Assembly (NCBI GenBank): GCA_000310025.1
Contig: FN649756.1
Location: 485,695 to 549,694, forward strand
Length of the DNA: 64,000 nt
Reading direction: 5' to 3'
Source: Ectocarpus siliculosus
Lineage: Eukaryota > Sar > Phaeophyceae > Ectocarpales > Ectocarpaceae
Position 1 is the stretch's first letter; each line of letters opens with the position of its first letter. The notes under the pieces were generated by a model. The model made no database searches. It worked only from the letters and a program-made list of their open reading frames with translations, and was not told the DNA's origin. This document shows, in pieces, positions 48,201 to 59,395 of the stretch. Position numbers and translations under genes: made by a program.

Positions 48201-51200
48201 ACACCTTCGCTATTGTTTCAGCGGATTTGTTTGGGATCGGTGTAAGGACTGCAAATCGTGTCAGATGGTCCATCATTGACAGCGTGTATGTACAGTATTC
48301 CCCCCGTGTCGGAACTTCTGATGACGTGGCGGACGTAGCGAACCCGTGTAATTACGCACAGAGGATTTTGAAGAAAAGTGAATCGCCCCGCCGCCAGCCG
48401 GTCGGGTTGCGGTAACCCCGAGAAGACTTGTCTTGCCTTGCCTAGCATACAAGAAGTCTCGAAAAAGGGGCATGGTAATGGGGAGACCAGCTTTCTAAAG
48501 GTACAATGTCCCCAACGTCTGTCGAGGACGATTCCCTCTTTTTACACTGTGATTTCAACGTTTCCTTGCACCAACATTTTGTGTTGGTTCCTCGAGAAGC
48601 GCCAGTAAAACCTTGTCTGCTCGACATGTCTTTTGCCTTGCACACGACAGAGAGCAATATTGTTTGCTACATGTATCATGAACTGTCAATAGAACTGAGC
48701 CCCAAACCCTATGTGAAACAGCTTAGCCCTCGAATTGAGCAAGCTCAATACCATACCATACGATGGTCAACACGTTTCCCGCGACTTGAAATGACTTGTC
48801 AAGGGTTTTGGACTGTCGCGGATACATCGGCCGTTGTAACAGTTGAAGCTCGTTAAGATTGATCAACGTTGATTCGTTGTTCCCGTGGCCATATTCTGCC
48901 TGCCCGTCGTACCCATCCACCATACACAAGGTCGGGGACACCGGGTCCACCGTGGTGGAGGAGAGTCAGACACTGGGCGACGAGGTCGAGTTCACGGAGG
49001 GACTCACGATCGACAGGGGTTACCTGTCGCCCTACTTCATCAGCGACCAGGAGCGCTCGCTGTGCGAGTTTAAGAACCCGAAGGTGGGCGGGGAGAGATG
49101 CTCTCTGAGTTATTTAGTCGTCGATCGCAAGTGTAGCCTGAAGACGAGAGAGGGGGAATCTATCCGTCGCAAACTACAATATATCCCCCTTTTTTTTTTA
49201 GACATAACATGCATGCAGACCCGAAAAGGCTACCGGTTGTTTCGCAAGCCACCCGCTTTGTTATACTGCATGATTTTTCTTACAAATATCACAAAAAATC
49301 AATATATATCTTGCGGTTTTTTTTGGGCGGGCTAGGTGTCGATCACAGGTGTAGCCGAAGACGAGAGAGGGAGAATCAATCCGTCGCAAGCCGTCACTTT
49401 TTTCTCTTTTTTTGCTGCTGCTGCTGCTGCTGCTGCTGCCGTTTCAGATCCTGGTAACAGACAAGAAGATCGACCAGGTGAACGACCTGATCCCCCTCCT
49501 GGAGGCCATGGTCCAGGCCAAGGAGCCCCTCCTGATCATGGCCGAGGACGTTGTCGGTGAGGCGCTCTCGGCCCTCGTGGTGAACAAGATGCGAGGAGTG
49601 CTGGACGTCGTGGCCGTGAAGGCACCGTCTTTCGGGGAGAGGCGCAAGAACTACCTGCAGGACATCGCGATCGCCACCGGCTCCACCTACGTGGCGGAGG
49701 AGGTCGGCCTTACTCTGGACCAGGTATGTAGTAGGTAACATATTTGCTTAGCTTGTTTAATTGTGTTATTGTCAGCTCAGGTTGGTCGTGTTACTGTCCT
49801 TTTACCTAAGGTTGGTGGTGCTAATGCTTTTCTCAGCACATTTCCGTCTGCGCCGGTCTTGTCTTGGTCTTTCGTGGTATGGTACAGCCGGAGTTGTCCA
49901 CAAGAGACAAGAGGGGTTGTCTCCCACGTAGCCCCGGCAAACACCACCCCCCCCTACGTTTATTTTGCGCCTCACTCAGTTTGAGAAAGCCGACCTAGAT
50001 ATTTTACGCCGAATGTTGAGCTGAGGTCCCAGATATGCGGCTTTCCCGAGCAGTGTGGCGTCCTAAATAGCACCAGTGACAACCTCTTGGCCGCTATGTA
50101 TAGTCATGGTCAGTAGAATTGGCGACACAATCAACACAAGACCATACTTTTCCGGCCATACATGGGTCCCGGCTGTACTGCGATCGACCTGCCTTGGTTG
50201 CGTCGGTACCGCACCTTGACCACGATCACAACTGCCGCCGCTGCTGCTGCTGCTGGCAGACTTGAGGCCTTATCTGGAAATGTGTGACTTTTTCGCTATC
50301 GGCGACGCTGCACCTGTCGAACCCTGGCGTCACATCCGTTTGTTGACCTTCCCTGTGTAGTTGTAGTTGTAGTTAGGTTAAAGCCTGGGAGGCCACAGCA
50401 CTACCAGGGTTAGCCTAGTCCAGCCTACCCCCCCTCCCTTTACGTAGCCTGGGCCGGCGAAAACCCGGCATGTCGCTCCTTCCCAGCTGCAAGGCCACTG
50501 TTCAAACGACCACAAAGCATGCGTTTACATGGATCCCCCCCCCCCCGCTTTACGAAGCATGCATTTACATGAGCATCCCCCCCCCCCCCCTACGTGTGGT
50601 GCCTCGTCCATGTTGGTGTTGTCCAGGTTAAGATCGAGATGCTCGGCACGGCAGACCGCATTGTTGTGATGAAGGAGCAGACGACGATCGTGTCGGACGG
50701 GAGAAACGACGAGGCGGTAAAGGCCCGCATCAAGACCATCCGCAAGGATGCCGAGACAAGTGACAGCGCTGTGAGTTTTTGCGTTATTGTGTTCTCTTGG
50801 TGAGAGTTGGGTGCGCCTTTGCTTGCTCTCTCTGGTGCACATGGTACGTTGTTTTACTTGACAATGGATTGCTGTTGAGTAACCTGATGCACCGCATCAG
50901 AAGGTACCGCAAACGTGCTGACGAATGCACGAAGATGTGCGATCGATCGATTGTTGAAGCCCGATTGCTCCACGACCGAAAGGGGCTGACAATGACAATG
51001 ACAGTGCCGAAAAGGGTGGTTTTTGGACCATGTATCTATCTCGTCGCCAGGTTTCCTTCCTGCCAAGTGTCGGTCGGTCGGTCGGGTTTCTCACCATCTT
51101 GGTCGTGTAGCTAGCTGGCAATCTTGGAAGAGATCTGCCGCCCACTCGTGCGTTCGCCCGTGCGTTTACGATACGATAGTGTTAACAACAGAATTGTCGT

Positions 51201-53808
51201 CTTTCCTGATTTCCGCTGGGATGTTGCTTGTTGTCACTCGAACCGCCTGCTCCTTGATATGGTACGGTAACCCATGTTCTCCTGCAACCTCTCCGTTTAT
51301 TCTTGAAACGCTTTCCCCACAGTTCGACAAAGAGAAGGCGGATGAGCGTGTCGCTGCCCTCGGTGGGGGTATAGCACGCATCAAGGTGACTTGAAACCCC
51401 GCTGGAATTACATGTAGGGGGGTTGTTTTTGGTGTTCTTGTTTATGGTTGTTGCTATCTTCGCATTAGCGAGGACATGTGTTTGCGAATGGCAAGACTTT
51501 GGTTTCTAGGGCATGTTAGGTTCGATTGCATGGCATGTGAACTTCGGTTACTGTACATGCCCCAATTTTCCTGAAACGAATGCATGCCGTATACACTGTC
51601 CGAGATAACGTAACTGACGGTCTGATGCCCCCCCCCACACACACGCCAGGTTGGTGCGGCAACCGAGACCGAGCTGAAGGACAAGAAGCTGCGTTACGAG
51701 GACGCCTTGAACTCTGTAAGGTCAGCCCTTGAGCTGGGGATCGTTCCCGGTGGCGGTGCCTGCCTGCAGTACCTCCAGAGGATGGGTGAGTTAGCGTTGC
51801 CGTTGGTGTTAGCGTCTTTTCTGGCAGCAGGTGTGATGCAAGCCCTCGTCCAGACGTCAGAGGGGTTTCGAGTTTGCCTACTGAAGGAGGGTTGTAAGTA
51901 TTGCGGTACGTTTCAACGTTGCAAGTTTTCCACCTGAACAAATATTAATATTGCACTATAAGTCGTCCCCGCTTCGAAGACGCACATTGTTTTTTTTGCT
52001 TTGATAGTGTCTTGAGCGCGGACAAGTATGTTGATTCCGGGGGTGATAACTGTGTGACACCTCACCGTCCCCGGGGTTAAGCTAGGCGTAACATGCGTCA
52101 AAAGACGCGCAATTGCGGCAGGGAGACTAGCACGAATCATCATGCTCCTGTTGATCGCAACGTGGTGGTGGTTGGATGCGGCACGTACTTACAATCCACG
52201 TCGTTCGCTATTGAATCTTGACATTGTGACACTCCACCCCCCACATCACACAGTGGGTTAGTGCTGCAGGACGAGGTATTCTGTCACAAGAGTGGGCAAT
52301 TGTTGTGTTGTTGGCTCTGTCATCTTTTGTTTTGGCGTCGTCCCCACGTTGAAAACTGCCGAGATGCAGTTCTATAGGTGTGCTGCAGCATAAACACCAT
52401 TTTTGGGTTCCCGTGTGATGAAAACAATACCCCCCCTGTGTTGTATATCTGCGAGTCACCTTGCTTGTGAGATCGTCCTTAAAGCGGGGACGACTGCTGT
52501 ACCTTCCAACGTTTGCCGTGCTTTATTTTTTTCTGTTATTCTTGCTCTGCTGTTGCCGCGTGTCCTGCATGTGGTTGCGTGTGTCCTCTTCACCCGTTCG
52601 TCTTGCTTGGCTGGCGACCCATGTTATCATGGTGTCGTCTCACCAGACGAAGAGTTCCGGGCCCGTGTGGAGGGCGAAGACCGCAAGGCCGGCGTTGGCA
52701 TCCTCATGCGCTCCCTCAGCGCCCCTATGATGCAGATCGCCAAGAACGCAGGTAGGCACAGCACCTGCGATCGCTCCCAATCGGGGAGCCATGCCATGGC
52801 ATCGCAAGCAATAATATGATATCAATATCAGTATTGGTTAGTTCCCTGGGCATGCCCTTGATCATGTACCATTGTAGGATGTCGTAGCTATGCTATGCTA
52901 CGAGCCGCCACAAGTCACACACCAGATTTCGTCGTTGATGGCAGACCGACAGAGGTCGTGCATTCTCGGCCGAGTAAATAAAACTTGTAGCACTTTCGGT
53001 GGACTTTCTCTCATGCTTTCCGCCTTTTATTCCGGGGACTGTCTGTTGTCGGGCAGGCGTGGAGGGCGGGATCGTTGTCGCCAAGTGCGACAACAAGGAG
53101 TGGGGCTTCGGCTACAACGCGGCAAACTCTGAGTACTGCGACCTGCTGGAGGCGGGTGTCCTCGACCCAGCAAAGGTATCTATTATTGGACCCTTACGCG
53201 ACGTAACAAGACTTGTGTTGGTGTTTACATAGCCCATTTCCGTCACCGATGGGGTTATAGGGTTAGGGTTGTAGCCCGTCGGTTGGGGGAAGGAATGTAT
53301 TTCGTTCGGATGTGATCGATTTTCGATTCTACAGGAAACATGTCTAAGTAAAGAGCGACGGTGTCTGGGCGGTGGTTTTCGGCCTGCGGTGATGATGAGG
53401 GAAGGCGTTACGGCTTGGTCATGTGCAGCCATGATGTTTTCATAGGTGCACTCGTGTCGTTCGATGGCATGCGGCCAGTTGGGCCGCGGAATGTCAAAGC
53501 CACAAGGGCGGGCAAGAAATGCATACATGAAGATGGAGATCCACGCTCCTCACGCTCCGTCCTCTCGAGGCAAAGATCTAACCGCTACATTGTATGGCAT
53601 GAAAAACATGAAAGTACGCCTCCCCCCCCCCCCGCTCCCTACGGTGCCACCGATGATGCAGGTGACGATCAACGCGGTGGAGAACAGCGCAAGTGTGGCC
53701 TCGTTGGTGCTCACCACCGAGTGCCTCATCGCCGAGATCCCCGTGAAGGTGTCCGAGGCACAGCAGCAGGCCAACTACGACGCCATGGGCGGCGGAGACT
53801 ACATGTAA
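42034..53808 (+). CDS. CPN60: Nucleus-encoded plastid chaperonin Cpn60 (GroEL type), 13 exons
   Basis: ATP-dependent 60-kDa group I chaperonin, 620 aa including about 75 residues of targeting sequence. Exons: 42034-42267, 43634-43702, 44767-44933, 45559-45733, 46200-46274, 48931-49083, 49448-49723, 50627-50770, 51323-51385, 51650-51785, 52647-52751, 53057-53175, 53662-53808; all phases fit. The N-terminus ([22 protein letters not shown]) is a signal peptide ending in the ASAF plastid motif, followed by an S/A/R-rich transit peptide. The mature part starts near [19 protein letters not shown]-binding landmarks include [23 protein letters not shown] and [11 protein letters not shown]. Apical-domain landmarks include [14 protein letters not shown] and [16 protein letters not shown]. 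The C-terminus is [19 protein letters not shown], so the GGM-repeat tail of bacterial GroEL is absent. Localisation in the plastid stroma is inferred from the bipartite presequence. Confidence 0.95.
44550..44715. repeat. Diverged tandem duplication (unit about 75-80 bp)
   Basis: Two adjacent A/T-rich units begin CTGGCACGAACTA and CTGGTACGAATTA and share GATATTxTATCxTGCTCC and an A-rich end. By eye the identity is roughly two thirds. It lies in intron 2 of Cpn60, just upstream of exon 3. Confidence 0.6.
45759..45808 (+). repeat. Hairpin-forming intronic repeat (Cpn60 intron 4, copy 1)
   Basis: CATCGACCGCGCTAACC, then GGCTGAC (45775-45781), a 12-base loop beginning CAATGAA, and GTCAGTC (45794-45800). 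A related but eroded copy starts at 45896 and a third at 46010. Confidence 0.8.
45896..45930 (+). repeat. Hairpin-forming intronic repeat (Cpn60 intron 4, eroded copy 2)
   Basis: Keeps CATCGACCGCGCAAATCGGCTGACCATTGGAA in broken form but has lost the right-hand GTCAGTC arm. Confidence 0.65.
46010..46056 (+). repeat. Hairpin-forming intronic repeat (Cpn60 intron 4, copy 3)
   Basis: AGCTGAC (46026-46032), loop CAATGAAAAAAC, GTCAGTC (46045-46051). The upstream CATCGACCGCGC part is diverged. Confidence 0.75.
46868..47189. repeat. Inverted repeat flanking an assembly gap
   Basis: The arm 46868-46960 and the arm 47097-47189 are near-perfect reverse complements over about 93 bases, one on each side of a 100-N gap. 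The left arm encodes a cysteine/histidine-spaced peptide (CTYPGC...H....C) that may derive from the retroelement. Confidence 0.9.
46971..47070. other. Assembly gap (100 N)
   Basis: Exactly 100 undetermined bases, a typical placeholder for a gap of unknown size, located between inverted repeat arms. Confidence 0.99.
47280..47530 (-). mobile_element. Chromodomain-like region of the fossil chromovirus
   Basis: The minus-strand reading contains [20 protein letters not shown], which resembles the chromodomain at the C-terminus of chromovirus integrases (usual form KWRGYGPEDDxWxPAxxI). A basic, low-complexity tail follows. Part of the broken element at 46560-48560. Confidence 0.6.
47605..47700 (+). 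mobile_element. RNase H C-terminal fragment of the fossil chromovirus
   Basis: The plus-strand reading contains [19 protein letters not shown], the hallmark end of Ty3/gypsy RNase H. It runs opposite to the neighbouring integrase pieces, with a change of orientation near 47700. Confidence 0.75.
47705..48276 (-). mobile_element. Integrase fragments of the fossil chromovirus
   Basis: Minus-strand readings contain a zinc-finger part ([14 protein letters not shown]) and a catalytic-core part ([20 protein letters not shown] and [19 protein letters not shown]). Both are typical of Ty3/gypsy integrases. Their relative order is not the normal one. Confidence 0.75.
49411..49440. repeat. CTG microsatellite next to a splice acceptor
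   Basis: Nine to ten CTG units end directly before ccgtttcag, the acceptor of Cpn60 exon 7 (49448). The microsatellite takes the place of the usual pyrimidine tract. Confidence 0.9.
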
Positions 53809-56800
53809 ACCGGCGTGGTATCATAGGATCTTGCACCCCAACCAATACCCTATTGATACGGGCCGTGGATGGCGGCGAAGGCTTCCGTAGTATTGAACAT
53901 GCAGGGCACGGTGAAAAGCTATGCCTAACTCGTGCAATGAGCGGTTAGGATCAAGTGGAAAATCCGCCCTGCCTGCGGTAGTCTGACCGAGGGAAGCGTT
54001 GTGGTCGGCTGTGGCTCGAGTTTGCTGGGTGAGCGTAGGGAAACTCAAGTGCACACGCAACCTAAGCTTTTTGTCAGGAGAGGTTGGGACGTTGTGTTGG
54101 GCAAAGGCCAAGGCCTTGCTTTCGCCCTTGGGGTAGACGGGGGAGCTCCGAGTGAAGGCCGTTCTCGGTTCGAAGTCGGTAAGGGGGTTAATCAACACTT
54201 TTGTTTTCATTTTTTTGCCTGCGGTCTCAGATGCGCTCTTTTACTAATCGTGTCTAGGAGGGTTGGTGACTGAACCGCGGGTTGGACTTGCGCGCACACA
54301 CGTGCCCCCCGCCGGTGCCGGCGAGGGATACGTCGATGCGACGTGCGATGCCGGCCGGATCTTGAATCGATTTCTTGGCTGACCTTTTCGTCGGTGGTTT
54401 TGGCTCAGGGACGGAGGTTGGAATCTCCAAATAGAAGAGGCGCAACCACCTGCCTAAAAGTGTGCGTCGTGCGGGGAAACCAGCCGTGTTTGGCCGATCT
54501 GCACGTGCAGTAGCATGTTTTTTTGGCATCTTCGCACCCCATCGAACGACGCAGACCCGCTAGGTTTGCATTCGCGTTCGGGAGACGACGGGGTATGTGT
54601 TCGGGGCGCGTTTATTGGTAGAGGGGGGATGTAGACTTATTCCGATCATAAACGGACGTTTGCTGGTTATTATCTATGTGCTGGCATGGCGCGAGCAGCA
54701 GTCCGACGCCAATCTCTGGCGCCAATCAAAGATGGATGTGGATACCGTCTCCCACCTCCTCCATGGACCCCACTACCTACACACACAGCCGCCCTTTGTT
54801 TGGAACAAGTTTATCACTCCTCTGGTCGAAGATAATACCTCCTACATGTAATGATCAGCTCATCCTTTTTGTCCGATGTCATTTTGTTTCTTCTACGGAT
54901 GGGGCGACGGCCATACGGGATAGTACTTGTTACAAATAGTACTCCACCCCTTCCTCCCCCTCCCTGCTGTTCCTGTTTGCGGGATACACATCGCGTGAAG
55001 GAATCTTCGCGATACCTTCTGTGGACCACTCATGATCATCGTACAATGTGCGTACAACTGTTGGGGGTGTGGCATCTTCTGTAGCCCGGGTGGTATTGTA
55101 GGGCGCATGGTTGCCGGACAAGGAAGGAAACATTCGTCCTTGACTTGATGAGTGGTATCACCGGGGGTTCACAGGCAAGCCAACTTGGGCGCCAGCCACA
55201 TTTAGACGTTTCGGGGCGCGGGCATGTGCGGCAGGGTGGGCACACGTAACGTACTTCCACCTCGTCCAGGCATCCGTCCGTTCATAGGTTAACACAAAAA
55301 GCGCTCAAAGTGAGAGCTCAAAGTGAGAGCTGTATGCGCGGCAGAAAACAACGGTCAAAATCGACCCCATGGATGGCGCTACAGACAGCGTAGCGGCCGA
55401 GAGCTAAGGCACAAGAGATATGGCAGTTGTCACACCGTCTTAGCTCTGCTTCCAAGGCTGCAGTCGTCACACTGACTCCACGTTGACCACATGGTCAGCA
55501 TTTTTCTCTACCCGCCAGTTCCACCTCCTCGAAGGGCTTGGCCAACCGTAGACATGTACACAATGCACGTGGAGCAGCTCCTCCTTGTCGCAATCGTCAC
55601 TTTCACCACACCATCAGAAATTTCATAACCCGCCTGTACACTTCCTTCAAGTGCTTTGGCCAACGGTAGACATTGTGCCGCACGTGCAGCAGCACCCCCC
55701 ACACCCTCTCCCTCTATTTCTACGCCGACGCAACTTTGACGTCAAAGCTCGATACCACCAAGGGGGGGCATGTAAACTAACTCGAAAACATCCAATCGGT
55801 GGGTTTTTACGGAATGCGGTTCTTCGTTGTCTTTTCTACATGCGGTGCTCATCGCGTACGGGTATGCACGGGAAACACCAACTCTACCCACCTTACGTCA
55901 CGACCCCCCCCCCCCCCCCGCCCGCCCCTGCCTCCCCATCAAACAAAAGCTGCTGCAACCTTTGAATGAGAACGCAGAGGGTCTCTCTACCAGCGCCTGT
56001 ACGGCGGGTGCTTCAGTACTCTTTTCTCTCTCTCGTTTCTCTGTCTATTGTCTCCCTGTCCCTCCCTGTCCCTCTTATCGGCGAAGTGTGCCAACTGAGT
56101 TTCTGTTTTCGAGCCACCCTTGTACGATCACAATACGCTCGCAACCAACCAGGAACAAGAAAAAAGCGCCCACCAGAATCAATCCTAAACACCAACACCC
56201 TACCCTCTCTCGAAGCGGTCGAGGCTTACTGACTTGGACCCACAAGAAAGTGTTCCGATATTCGGCGAACCATACCGCCACTGTGATAGTAAGTAGCGCA
56301 GAGGGGGCGCCGCGGAATGAGGGACTGCAGCCCTACCTATTTCTCTGTGTTAATATGTCCCTACCCAACGCCAACCGGAGTACCTGCTCTCCAAAGGCAT
56401 TAGTTTCTGCTGTTGGGACCCGGCCGAACGGGCATGTATGTATGTAGCGGCGCATGGTACAACGAGAGAGTGCTTGTTGGCCGTTTTGCCTGTACGCGGC
56501 AACCAGCCCTAACGCTGCGGAAACTAAGGGAGACACGCACTACAGCAGCAGCACTCGCCGGACTTGAGACCAAAAGAGATCGAACGATAATATGTATAAA
56601 AAGGGCTCCCCCCATTTTTATCATCAGCACACCCGACGGACTGCAACAAGAACATCCAACACGCGTGAGAAGAGCGCGAGAGAGTCCGCCGCGCAGCGAG
56701 AGCCGCCCACAAACAAGCAAACCAGCTTCGCAAAACGGACAACAAACGCCACCACCGACTAACTCCTTCGGCATCTCCTACTCCGAGGGAACAAAGCAAC

Positions 56801-57008
56801 GCCCCTTGCAAGAACTAGACTACAGCAGCAACGACAAATTTAAGCAAAAAAAAAATCAAAGCGGCTTCCTCCCCCTTCCCCTTCCCCCCCCTGGTGAAAT
56901 TTGCGCCCACCACCTAGCCCCCCCACGACTATTCCCCGTGCCCTGCAGGCCCTGCCTGTCCTTACTTCTTTACTTGAGCGGAGAAACCCTACCCTCCAAA
57001 AATAAAAA
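53809..57008. other. Convergent intergenic region between Cpn60 and thioredoxin
   Basis: About 3.2 kb with no recognised gene. It contains C homopolymers (55905-55919), pyrimidine-rich tracts around 56020-56085, and the duplicated phrase AAAGTGAGAGCT near 55305-55330. A 91-codon minus-strand frame at 54254-54529 begins MPKKHATARADRP and is basic, but it has no family match. Confidence 0.5.
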
Positions 57009-59395
57009 TTAGTGGAAGTCGCGGAGGGTCTGCTCGAGCGCCTCCTCGTTTGCCCCGTTCACCTTTTCCACCTGTTGGGATTTGGGGATTTATTCCACGT
57101 ATTTTGTGGTTGGTGAACGCGGAATAGGGAGCGGATGGACACGATCGAGGAAGTAGTAGTCAGGAGTCGTTTCGAGTCACTTCGGCACGAATTTCATCAG
57201 TCCTTAACGGTAGCAAGGGTATATTCCACGCATTTTTTTGTTGGTGAAGGAACAGGGAGGGGATGGATCACGACCAAAAAGTCAGTTAGGTACGAATTCC
57301 ATCAATCCATGTGAGAGCAAGGTTTTTATTCCACGTATTATTTTGTTGATGAATCAGGGATGGAACACTAATGAATGAATAGTCAGGAGTCGAGTCATCT
57401 CGATACTAAGTTCATCAGCCGTTATGACAAACCACAGACTTGCCAGGATTCGAGGTTAACCCGTGTACCCATGAGCCATGAGGACTCAGAGGAGGGGCTC
57501 ATGGCAAGGTTGAGGTTGGGCGGTCACGACAGCAGTCCCGGCGTTACCAAATGATAGAGCGACAAACAAGAGCCCAACAAACAGATCCAGTTTGCCATCG
57601 AAACAAACGATACATGCATACATACCCTAACGAACCATAGCCCTACACTACACTACCGAGCCTCCTTACCTTCCCGTAGCTACGGTCGAGCTAAGTCCAC
57701 AATGCCCCAACAGCGCAAACTATAAATGACGTGCGACGCAAATACAGCAACAGCCAATCTAGCGATCAACGACGCAACTCCGCTCTTGTACTATTATCGC
57801 ACACATCCTTCAATCCCCTTCATAAAGTAAAAAAAAAAACTCTTGTCCATGCAACGACCTCGACCCGATATCAAGGCAATGTTGAAAATCAACGAGGGCG
57901 CAGCACCAGCGTGAAGGCAGGAAGAAACACTCAACAAGCGCATGTACTGTACTGTACTGTATATACTGTACTGTGCTGCACTCTGATTCGGCTGAAATTT
58001 GCCGCTATAGTCTCCAAGTCTTGCCACTATAGACCAGAAGGACTTCTACTTTAGTCAAAAGAGTGCCACTCTAGTAGAACAGGGGTCGACTCGATTCGAG
58101 CACTCTAGACCCCACCGTGCTCCTTTAGGGCAAAGGGTGCCTGTACCGTACCGTACCGTACCGTACCGTGCTGTACCGTACCTTCTTCCCGTCTTTCCAG
58201 AAGTGGAATGAAGGTACCGACCGCACTCCCTCCCTCTTCATTAGCTGCGACGCGTCGTTCGTGCTGTCCCCAATCACCTGCTCCGTGTGGCACAACCAAG
58301 GACATTCACCGGATAGTCGTATACCACATGCCAGCAATTCCGCTTGACGCAACAACGAACGCGTGAATCGCCCCGTCAACGATAGCAAGGCTGTGTGGTG
58401 ACGTGTGCAATGACATGTTTTGCAAGGTGAGGTTCATCATTTACGACAGTCGCTCGCAGCTTTATCCTGCACTGATTATGCCATTGGCTCGATCCAGGGT
58501 CGCACGGAAGCATGGATCCCCGTTTGCGGCGCGCGCGCCGTTCTTGTGAAACGTGATACGCAGACATTTCGATCCAACGACAGGGGGGAGAGCGCCACCC
58601 CCTTCGTCTGAACAGACTGCCGGACGCGTTCGCAGATTCGCGGTTGATCGGTACGGGATGTCCGCCACCGCGCTCGGCTTCAAAGTTAACGGCGTACATG
58701 TCCTGATACTCATCTCGCCCATGGCGTGAGGAAAAAAACAAACGCGTGCTAAGGCAATGAAAGCTGTCCAGAGTCAGGATGTCAACAAAAGTGTGTGTCG
58801 CGAGAAACAACGGCAGAACACCCATGCGAACCGAAATTACGAAGTGTGCCGCGGTCCCCTCCCCCGTCACAAAAGGCGCACCCATGATGGCGAAGTGGTT
58901 CATCGACCGCCAGTTCGACTGGACGTTCAGTGATCTCGCGTAGCTTCCCGAAAAGCAACATGATCGAATATTGAACATTCTTCAGTTCCGTAGAAAAAGA
59001 TACCTGAAACACACAAAAACATGCCCAAAACAAAAAACCTGGAGGAGCGATGCCTCGCGGTTTGAACGAACAGGCGAAGGCTGAGTGGGGCTGGATGCTG
59101 TCACCCCTTACCTTTACGAAGACCGCATCCGAGTACTGCTCTGCGAGCTTCTCGAACTTGGGCAGGATCATCTTGCAGGGACCGCACCAGGTGGTAGAGT
59201 AGTCAACGACCACCAGCTTGTCCTTGTTGTCCGACGTGAGCTTGTCGAGCTCGGCGAACGAACCAATCTGATGAATATGCGATATTCGTCGGCATCATCG
59301 TACTCGCGTATTAGAATACAAAGTTCCCCTGCGGGAGGTAGGTGATTGCCTCCCGGGGGCGACGCAAGAGGACATACATGGCCAATCAATGCCAT
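57009..59395 (-). CDS. Thioredoxin (cytosolic/h-like type), 4 exons
   Basis: Small dithiol-disulfide oxidoreductase of 110 aa, a canonical single-domain thioredoxin length. Minus-strand exons are 59378-59395, 59112-59267, 58182-58277 and 57009-57071, joined in phase 0. Exon 2 encodes IGSFAELDKLTSDNKDKLVV and the active site TTWCGPCKMILPKFEKLAEQ. Exon 3 encodes REGVRSVPSFHFWKDGKK, with the conserved cis-proline in VPSF. Exon 4 encodes VEKVNGANEEALEQTLRDFH and TAA. Exon 1 (MALIGH, donor gtatgt) is chosen for its in-phase fit and because thioredoxins usually start just before (H)IGS; an in-frame ATG at 59455 would add 20 residues. No clear targeting peptide is seen with the short start, which suggests the cytosol. 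The exon 3 donor lies at the edge of a pentanucleotide repeat. Confidence 0.9.
57085..57425. repeat. Three diverged tandem units (about 105-130 bp)
   Basis: Units start near TTTATTCCACGTATTTTG (57089), TATATTCCACGCATTT (57219) and TTTTTATTCCACGTATT (57324). Each continues through TTGTTGxTGAA, AGGGAxxGGATGGA and a segment near TTCATCAG. They lie in the last intron of the thioredoxin gene. Confidence 0.7.
57943..57977. repeat. TGTAC pentanucleotide microsatellite
   Basis: Short imperfect run of TGTAC units in the last intron of the thioredoxin gene. Confidence 0.8.
58142..58181. repeat. CCGTA/GGTAC pentanucleotide microsatellite abutting a splice donor
   Basis: Seven to eight units of ACCGT on the plus strand. 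On the transcribed (minus) sense it reads GTACG and starts exactly at the thioredoxin exon 3 donor, so the GT of the donor is the first GT of the repeat. Confidence 0.85.

Larger units (their letters stand above)
46560..48560. mobile_element. Scrambled chromovirus (Ty3/gypsy LTR retrotransposon) fossil
   Basis: Intron 5 of plastid Cpn60 contains several pieces of a chromodomain-bearing Ty3/gypsy element. On the minus strand there are an integrase core fragment, an integrase zinc-finger region and a chromodomain-like C-terminal region. On the plus strand there is a C-terminal RNase H fragment. The pieces are out of canonical order and in opposite orientations, so the locus is a rearranged, broken remnant with several breaks rather than one intact insertion. 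No paired LTRs were identified, and the assembly gap at 46971-47070 lies inside it. Age cannot be given without LTRs; the erosion suggests it is not recent. Confidence 0.75.

Noticed and set aside
53258-53275. Telomere-like GGGTTAGGGTT
   Set aside because: Only about two units, inside a Cpn60 intron; too short to be an interstitial telomere.
54254-54529. Basic 91-codon minus-strand frame beginning MPKKHATARADRP
   Set aside because: It could be a small gene or an element fragment, but nothing in the sequence identifies it and the codon pattern is not distinctive.
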